Below are positions 60,206 through 64,000 of a DNA stretch of 64,000 nt, piece by piece. The translations under genes were made by a program, and so were the position numbers. The stretch comes from Candidatus Desulfosporosinus nitrosoreducens (GTDB lineage Bacteria > Bacillota > Desulfitobacteriia > Desulfitobacteriales > Desulfitobacteriaceae): NCBI RefSeq assembly GCF_030954495.1, contig NZ_JAVHUW010000072.1:1-64000 (forward strand), in the 5' to 3' direction. Each line of letters begins with the position of its first letter. Position 1 is the stretch's first letter. The notes beneath the pieces are model-generated. The model was not told the DNA's origin. It searched no databases and saw only the letters and a program-made list of their open reading frames with translations.

Positions 60206-60706
60206 ATGTTCTATCGCATCCATCAATTTGCCCAGGCCTTCTTTCCTCGTCTTCATCCTTCAGAAACTCTCAGGGCAACAAAAATTCTGTCTCCTGGAGC
60301 CCGAGCGCTTTTTTTCCGGCAATCTCCCGCCGAACAGCGGCATGCGCTCTCCGTCGCTCAAAGTCTGATGATCTACCAAGAAATCCTTTCTTCTTCTGAG
60401 TATCTGGATTTAATAACTGCCGCCCTTTTGCATGATTGCGGCAAATCTCTCGTCACCATCCGGTTATGGCAGCGCGTATTTATTGTTTTGATGCAGCAAA
60501 TGCCCGATCCTTTATGGATTCGTGCCGAAAAAGGTCCGGCATTGTGGTCCGCTCCTTTAAAAGTAGCCAAACGTCACCCTCTTTGGGGCGCTAATTTAGC
60601 TCGTAAAGCTGGGCTGAACCCCAGAATCTGCCTGCTCATTCGTGAGCACCATACTCCAGGCACCCGGCTTGGCTGCCTGCTCCATAAAGCCGATAATGAA
60701 CATTAA
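60206..60706 (+). CDS. HD domain protein
   Basis: 166 aa. HALSVAQSLM, AALLHDCGKSLV (HD pair, about 75-86), HPLWGANLARKAG and LIREHH give the HD-phosphohydrolase metal pattern, as in small RpfG/YmdA-like domains. Substrate unknown. ATG 60206 is set by AAAGGAGG; a start 21 bp earlier lies on that site. Plus strand, diverging from guaB. Confidence 0.8.
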   Translation: MFYRIHQFAQAFFPRLHPSETLRATKILSPGARALFFRQSPAEQRHALSVAQSLMIYQEILSSSEYLDLITAALLHDCGKSLVTIRLWQRVFIVLMQQMPDPLWIRAEKGPALWSAPLKVAKRHPLWGANLARKAGLNPRICLLIREHHTPGTRLGCLLHKADNEH

Positions 60707-60741
60707 AAAGCATGAGAAGCCTTCCGCCGCTCATGCTTTTT
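60705..60741. terminator. Bidirectional terminator
   Basis: Perfect 12-bp arms (AAAAAGCATGAG / CTCATGCTTTTT) between two convergent genes; the stop codons of both lie in or beside the stem. Confidence 0.85.
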
Positions 60742-60997
60742 GCCTTGTTGACTCCACTTGTTCCTTGAGTTCAACAATTTCTTTATTTTTGGAGAATATC
60801 CATTTGGCAAATCGTTTATTATCCCGTTGCAAGCGCACGTTCTCTTTCTCCAACTGATGAACGAGAGCGACCTTTTCACGCTCGACTTTTTCTAATAAGT
60901 TCATCAATACCCGCCGGCTTACTCTTAAATGCTCAACACGCTGTTCCAATTCGCCAACGCGCGCCCGCAATAATCGTATTTCGTCCGCAGAATCCAC
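60731..60997 (-). CDS. Coiled-coil hypothetical protein
   Basis: 88 aa, almost all one coiled coil with heptad Leu/Val (LLRARVGELEQRVEHLRVSRRVLMNLLEKVEREKV). Start GTG 60997 lies after a GGGGGG run. The stop lies in the terminator stem shared with the HD gene. Function unknown. Confidence 0.68.
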   Translation of the reverse strand: MDSADEIRLLRARVGELEQRVEHLRVSRRVLMNLLEKVEREKVALVHQLEKENVRLQRDNKRFAKWIFSKNKEIVELKEQVESTRQKA

Positions 60998-61078
60998 TAA
61001 GCCACGCCCCCCGACTTCTTCTTCGCTAATAGTCTATGCCGGGAGATCGTATTTTAACCCTAATGAGTGCTGCGGAAC

Positions 61079-61921
61079 TTAATTAGGCCGCGCCAGATCA
61101 AAGATTTGTTGAATTACTTCTTGCTTAACTCCCCAATATCCAATGTTTACTCCCGGCTTACGATCTTCGCCGTGGAAATCAGAACCGCCCGTCATGAGCA
61201 GGTTATACTTTTGGGCCAGAGCACGGTATTTCTGTTCATCCTCATGATTGTGTTCGGAATGGGAAACTTCGATTCCCTGAAGCCCGGCGTCAATCCAGGC
61301 AGGGATTCCTTCTTCCAGGTGATGTGCTCCCGGATGAGCCAGAACAGCAACCCCACCTGATTCTCTAATTAAGGCTATCCCTTCTTCAGATGTCAGTTTA
61401 TAGCGGGGAACATAGGCCGGAGCCCCTCTTTTAAGATAACGGTCAAAAGCTTCTTTTACGCTGCCGACATAGCCTCGTTCAACAAGAACCAGTGCGACAT
61501 GCGGACGGCCGATTGACTCACCCTGAGCATATCGTTGGACTTCCTGAAAGGTTATCCTGATTCCTAAACGGTTAAAGCGCTCAAGAATTTCCAGCATTCT
61601 TTGTTCCCGGGCATTGCGCAGGCTTTTGAGCCGGCTGTTTAAATAAGCCGATGAACCATCAAGCTCATATCCCAGTATATGAACCTCTCGGCTGTGCCAA
61701 TCGGTGTTTAATTCGATCCCTTTAACCACTACAATTCGGGAGGTTCTTCCGGCCTCTTCAGCTTCCTGCCACCCCTGAATCGTGTCATGGTCAGTAATGC
61801 CAATCCCTTTTAGCCCTAGAGCTGCGGCCGAACAAACAAGCTCAGTCGGCGAAAGCGTTCCGTCGGATGCTGTCGTATGACAGTGTAAATCAACTTCATA
61901 AAGATCAACTCTGGAATTCAA
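61079..61921 (-). CDS. PHP domain phosphoesterase
   Basis: 280 aa. The metal ligands appear in order: DLHCHTTASDGTLSPTELV, GITDHDTIQGW, VVKGIELNTD, VLAHPGAHH, EVSHSEHN and GGSDFHGEDRKPGVNIG. The set matches the RNase AM/3',5'-nucleoside bisphosphate phosphatase group (YciV-like), which degrades pAp or short RNA 5' ends. It is 35 bp downstream of the M19 dipeptidase gene. Confidence 0.9.
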   Translation of the reverse strand: MNSRVDLYEVDLHCHTTASDGTLSPTELVCSAAALGLKGIGITDHDTIQGWQEAEEAGRTSRIVVVKGIELNTDWHSREVHILGYELDGSSAYLNSRLKSLRNAREQRMLEILERFNRLGIRITFQEVQRYAQGESIGRPHVALVLVERGYVGSVKEAFDRYLKRGAPAYVPRYKLTSEEGIALIRESGGVAVLAHPGAHHLEEGIPAWIDAGLQGIEVSHSEHNHEDEQKYRALAQKYNLLMTGGSDFHGEDRKPGVNIGYWGVKQEVIQQIFDLARPN

Positions 61922-61955
61922 TGCTTTTACCTCGTTTCCCCAACAATACTTGTCT

Positions 61956-62915
61956 TCATTTTAACACATCCGTTAATACTCTCATAAAATTGCCGCCTAA
62001 AATCTGTCTGATTTCTTTGGTTGAAAATCCCACCTTTGTAAGATCTTCAAGGAGATAAGCATAATCTCTAACGTCTTCCAGTCCCTCAGGCGTCTCATCA
62101 ATGCCGTCAAAATCCGAGCCAAAACCCACGGTCTCCGCCCCGGCCACCTCAGCTATATGACAGATATGGCGCACAACCTCCTGACGCGTCACCAGGCCAC
62201 TCTCTTTTAAGAACCTCGGGTAAAAGTTCACTCCCACAATGCCCTTTTGCCTCGCTAAGGCGCGCAGCTGACGGTCAGTTAAATTACGGGGATGAGGGCA
62301 AAGGGCATAGGCGCAAGAATGAGTGGCGGCTATGGGATATTCGCTAAGGTTTAAGACATGCCAAAACCCCTCTTCGTTCAAGTGAGAAACATCAATCAGC
62401 ATACCCAATTGATTCATACGCTTAACGACTTCCTGACCCAGCTTTGTCAGCCTGCTGTGAGTATCTTCTCCCACTCCATCGGCTAAAGCATTGCGTTGAT
62501 TCCAGGTTAGCCCCAAAGCTCTGACACCCAGTCTAAAAATCACATCGACCATGAACAAGTTTTCTCCCAGTATCTCTCCACCTTCAACGCTGAGCAAAAC
62601 TCCAATTTTTAATGGGTCTGGTATGCGCTCTAAATCTGATTTTCCTTGAACAAGAAAAGCTTGCGCGGAATTTGCCTCGACAAAACGATGCACCCCTTCG
62701 ATAAGTTCTAAGCCCCGCCAAGTAGCCATTGCCGGTTTAGACTGTGATTCAATAAAAGCCGCCAAAAACTGAAGTGCCACATCAACGCTTCTGGCCCTGG
62801 GAAGATCCCACTGACCGCCTTCTGAGGATAGTGAGAGTGTCCTCTCCTGATTGACATAATGCGTGATACTATCGCAATGTCCATCAACGATAAAATAGTC
62901 TTCCAAAGCAAACAC
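61956..62915 (-). CDS. Membrane dipeptidase (peptidase M19 family)
   Basis: 319 aa, renal-dipeptidase-like. Zinc ligands are in IVDGHCDS (HxD), LSVEGGEIL (Glu), IAATHSCAYALCPHPRNL (two His) and GFGSDFDGID (Asp). Despite the family name it has no signal peptide, so it is probably cytoplasmic and acts on dipeptides. It follows spoVS on the same strand. Confidence 0.92.
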   Translation of the reverse strand: MFALEDYFIVDGHCDSITHYVNQERTLSLSSEGGQWDLPRARSVDVALQFLAAFIESQSKPAMATWRGLELIEGVHRFVEANSAQAFLVQGKSDLERIPDPLKIGVLLSVEGGEILGENLFMVDVIFRLGVRALGLTWNQRNALADGVGEDTHSRLTKLGQEVVKRMNQLGMLIDVSHLNEEGFWHVLNLSEYPIAATHSCAYALCPHPRNLTDRQLRALARQKGIVGVNFYPRFLKESGLVTRQEVVRHICHIAEVAGAETVGFGSDFDGIDETPEGLEDVRDYAYLLEDLTKVGFSTKEIRQILGGNFMRVLTDVLK

Positions 62916-62985
62916 CCCTTTTCTTTTAAGATTAGGGCTTTAAATTTATTTTAATAAAGGCAGGTTTTATGTCTTCTGACCAGTG

Positions 62986-63028
62986 CAAAAATAAGCACCT
63001 GTTTGCGAACAAGCATGCAAACAGGTGC
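62986..63028 (-). terminator. spoVS terminator
   Basis: GCACCTGTTTGC and GCAAACAGGTGC (12-bp arms, 62995-63006 and 63017-63028), followed on minus by TTATTTTTG. Confidence 0.85.
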
Positions 63029-63039
63029 CTTTAAACAAC

Positions 63040-63300
63040 TTAGCGCGGCTGAACAATCAATTTAATCGCAGTTCGCTCTTCTCCGTCAATAACAACATCT
63101 GTAAAAGCCGGAATGCATACAAGATCAACTCCACCCGGTGCAACAAAACCGCGTGCGATAGCCACAGCCTTGACGGCTTGATTCAAAGCTCCGGCCCCAA
63201 TAGCCTGCAACTCGGCTCCACCGCTTTCACGCAGAACCCCCGCGAGCGCTCCGGCAACAGCATTGGGACTTGATTTTGCTGAAACTTTTAATACATCCAT
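63040..63300 (-). CDS. spoVS: Stage V sporulation protein S
   Basis: 86 aa, full length and highly conserved: MDVLKVSAKSSPNAVAGALA, LQAIGAGALNQAVKAVAIA and FTDVVIDGEERTAIKLIVQPR. SpoVS is an Alba-like-fold protein affecting septation and spore coat/cortex. The ymdB-spoVS order is conserved in Firmicutes. AGGAGGATGAATT precedes the ATG. Confidence 0.97.
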   Translation of the reverse strand: MDVLKVSAKSSPNAVAGALAGVLRESGGAELQAIGAGALNQAVKAVAIARGFVAPGGVDLVCIPAFTDVVIDGEERTAIKLIVQPR

Positions 63301-63424
63301 AATTCATCCTCCTGCTCGATTTCATTTACAGGTATTACCACAACTATGAATATATGTATTCGCGAGAGAGCGAAAGAAATCCTCTTTTTTTAACTAAGTT
63401 TTCTGATTTTTATGGAAAAATTGC

Positions 63425-64000
63425 TTACTCCTCTATAAAACGTTGAATCGTTTCAATCCCTGAAGCTTTACCTGACTTCTCATCAATATGAAGTACTACG
63501 GCATTTAATTGAATTGATCCGTTGGCCAATTCAAATTTGGCGGGAAGCTGAGTCAAAAATCGATTAATAATAATTTCTTTTTTAATCCCTAAAACCGAAT
63601 CTCTTGGACCTGTCATTCCCACATCTGTAACGTAAGCGGTTCCTTGAGGAAGAACTCTGGCATCGGCTGTCTGGATGTGTGTGTGGGTCCCAAGCACTGC
63701 GCTGACTTTCCCATCGAGAAACCATCCTAAGGCGACTTTTTCAGAAGTTGCCTCGGCATGAAAATCAACGAGTACAATGGGAGTCTCCTGTTTAAGGAGA
63801 TTAATCCAGCGAATGGCACCACTGAAGGGATCATCTAAAGGATTCATGAATATTCGCCCTGAGAGGTTTAAAACTCCGATCTTATAACCCTTAGTTCGAA
63901 TAAAGCCGTATCCTTGCCCAGGCGCCCCTACAGGATAGTTGGCCGGGCGAATTATCCTCGTCTCACGATCAATAAAATTCATAATATCGCGATTATCCCA
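63425..64000 (-). CDS. ymdB: YmdB family metallophosphoesterase (5' end outside window)
   Basis: C-terminal 191 aa of a YmdB/TIGR00282 phosphodiesterase, which in B. subtilis hydrolyses 2',3'-cyclic nucleotides and influences biofilm and sporulation decisions. The frame is open to the window edge and reads WDNRDIMNFID, an internal family segment. The apparent ATG at 63982 is not the start, and the first ~70 residues are missing. VDFHAEATSEKVALGWFLDGKVSAVLGTHTHIQTAD (metal-binding H-x-H) and TDVGMTGP are visible. It precedes spoVS as in other Firmicutes. Confidence 0.93.
   Translation of the reverse strand, partial: WDNRDIMNFIDRETRIIRPANYPVGAPGQGYGFIRTKGYKIGVLNLSGRIFMNPLDDPFSGAIRWINLLKQETPIVLVDFHAEATSEKVALGWFLDGKVSAVLGTHTHIQTADARVLPQGTAYVTDVGMTGPRDSVLGIKKEIIINRFLTQLPAKFELANGSIQLNAVVLHIDEKSGKASGIETIQRFIEE

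Noticed and set aside
60091..60399. 102-aa plus-strand ORF overlapping the HD gene
   Set aside because: A different frame of the region where the HD protein has clear motifs and a strong ribosome site.

Overview
The window looks like the chromosome of an anaerobic, endospore-forming Clostridia bacterium of the Peptococcaceae type (Desulfosporosinus/Desulfitobacterium-like). This is inferred from gene content: spoVS next to ymdB, a Spo0E-like phosphatase, a GH18 spore-hydrolase-like protein, a Lut-type lactate oxidation pair with LutB and LutA fused, Feo iron uptake, rubredoxin, futalosine-route menaquinone genes, a UGA-containing HesB-like gene, moderate G+C and strong GGAGG ribosome sites. 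No plasmid, phage, CRISPR or IS gene was seen. The only mobile DNA is the 5' end of a group II intron at the left edge.

Layout. 1-0.75 kb: the intron 5' end sits directly behind the terminator of a roughly 600-nt structured RNA, probably OLE RNA. 0.9-4.3 kb (minus): UPF0210, its partner ACT protein UPF0237, a HesB/IscA-like selenoprotein with a candidate SECIS hairpin, a small anchored protein and an HD hydrolase. 4.4-7 kb: a TPR protein and oligoendopeptidase F. 7.2-12.7 kb (minus): a BMP-type nucleoside ABC transporter (lipoprotein, ATPase, two permeases) ending in a GntR regulator, with an attenuator-like hairpin after the lipoprotein gene. 12.9-18.5 kb: CYTH phosphatase, prephenate dehydratase, AlaX-type editing protein, threonine synthase, uridine-kinase-like protein. 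18.7-23 kb (minus): methylglyoxal synthase, GIY-YIG protein, MqnA, FAH-family hydrolase, endonuclease III, HD-GYP phosphodiesterase. 23-28 kb: TSUP transporter, a VanW/PRC-barrel/membrane-protein cluster and a GAF-GGDEF cyclase. 28.3-31.7 kb (minus): YigZ, FlK-like thioesterase, a 41-aa membrane peptide, CBS protein, MenG, TetR regulator. 31.8-34.6 kb (minus): feoABC under tandem Fur boxes. 34.7-42 kb: asparaginase, HD protein, GH18 protein, ComFB, Crp/Fnr regulator, Ski2-like helicase, rubredoxin. 42.7-43.2 kb: a candidate structured RNA with terminator. 43.2-46.1 kb (minus): the lut operon with a GntR/FadR-type operator. 46.4 kb: tRNA-Ala(CGC). 46.7-54 kb: small unknown genes, Spo0E, XRE regulator, GNAT, sensor kinase. 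54-64 kb (mostly minus): P1 peptidase, UppP, TetR, glycerate kinase, IMP dehydrogenase, an HD protein, PHP phosphoesterase, M19 dipeptidase, SpoVS and truncated YmdB.

Many genes start at GTG or TTG behind a strong Shine-Dalgarno that lies inside a longer open frame. I moved those starts and say so in each entry. Signalling is prominent: a GGDEF cyclase and an HD-GYP hydrolase, a sensor kinase, Spo0E, and separate GntR, TetR (two), Crp/Fnr and XRE regulators. The main unusual elements are the OLE-like RNA with its terminator-inserted intron, the selenoprotein, the second candidate RNA, the three-gene small-ORF cassette at 47.4-48.1 kb, and several hairpins placed where they could regulate.
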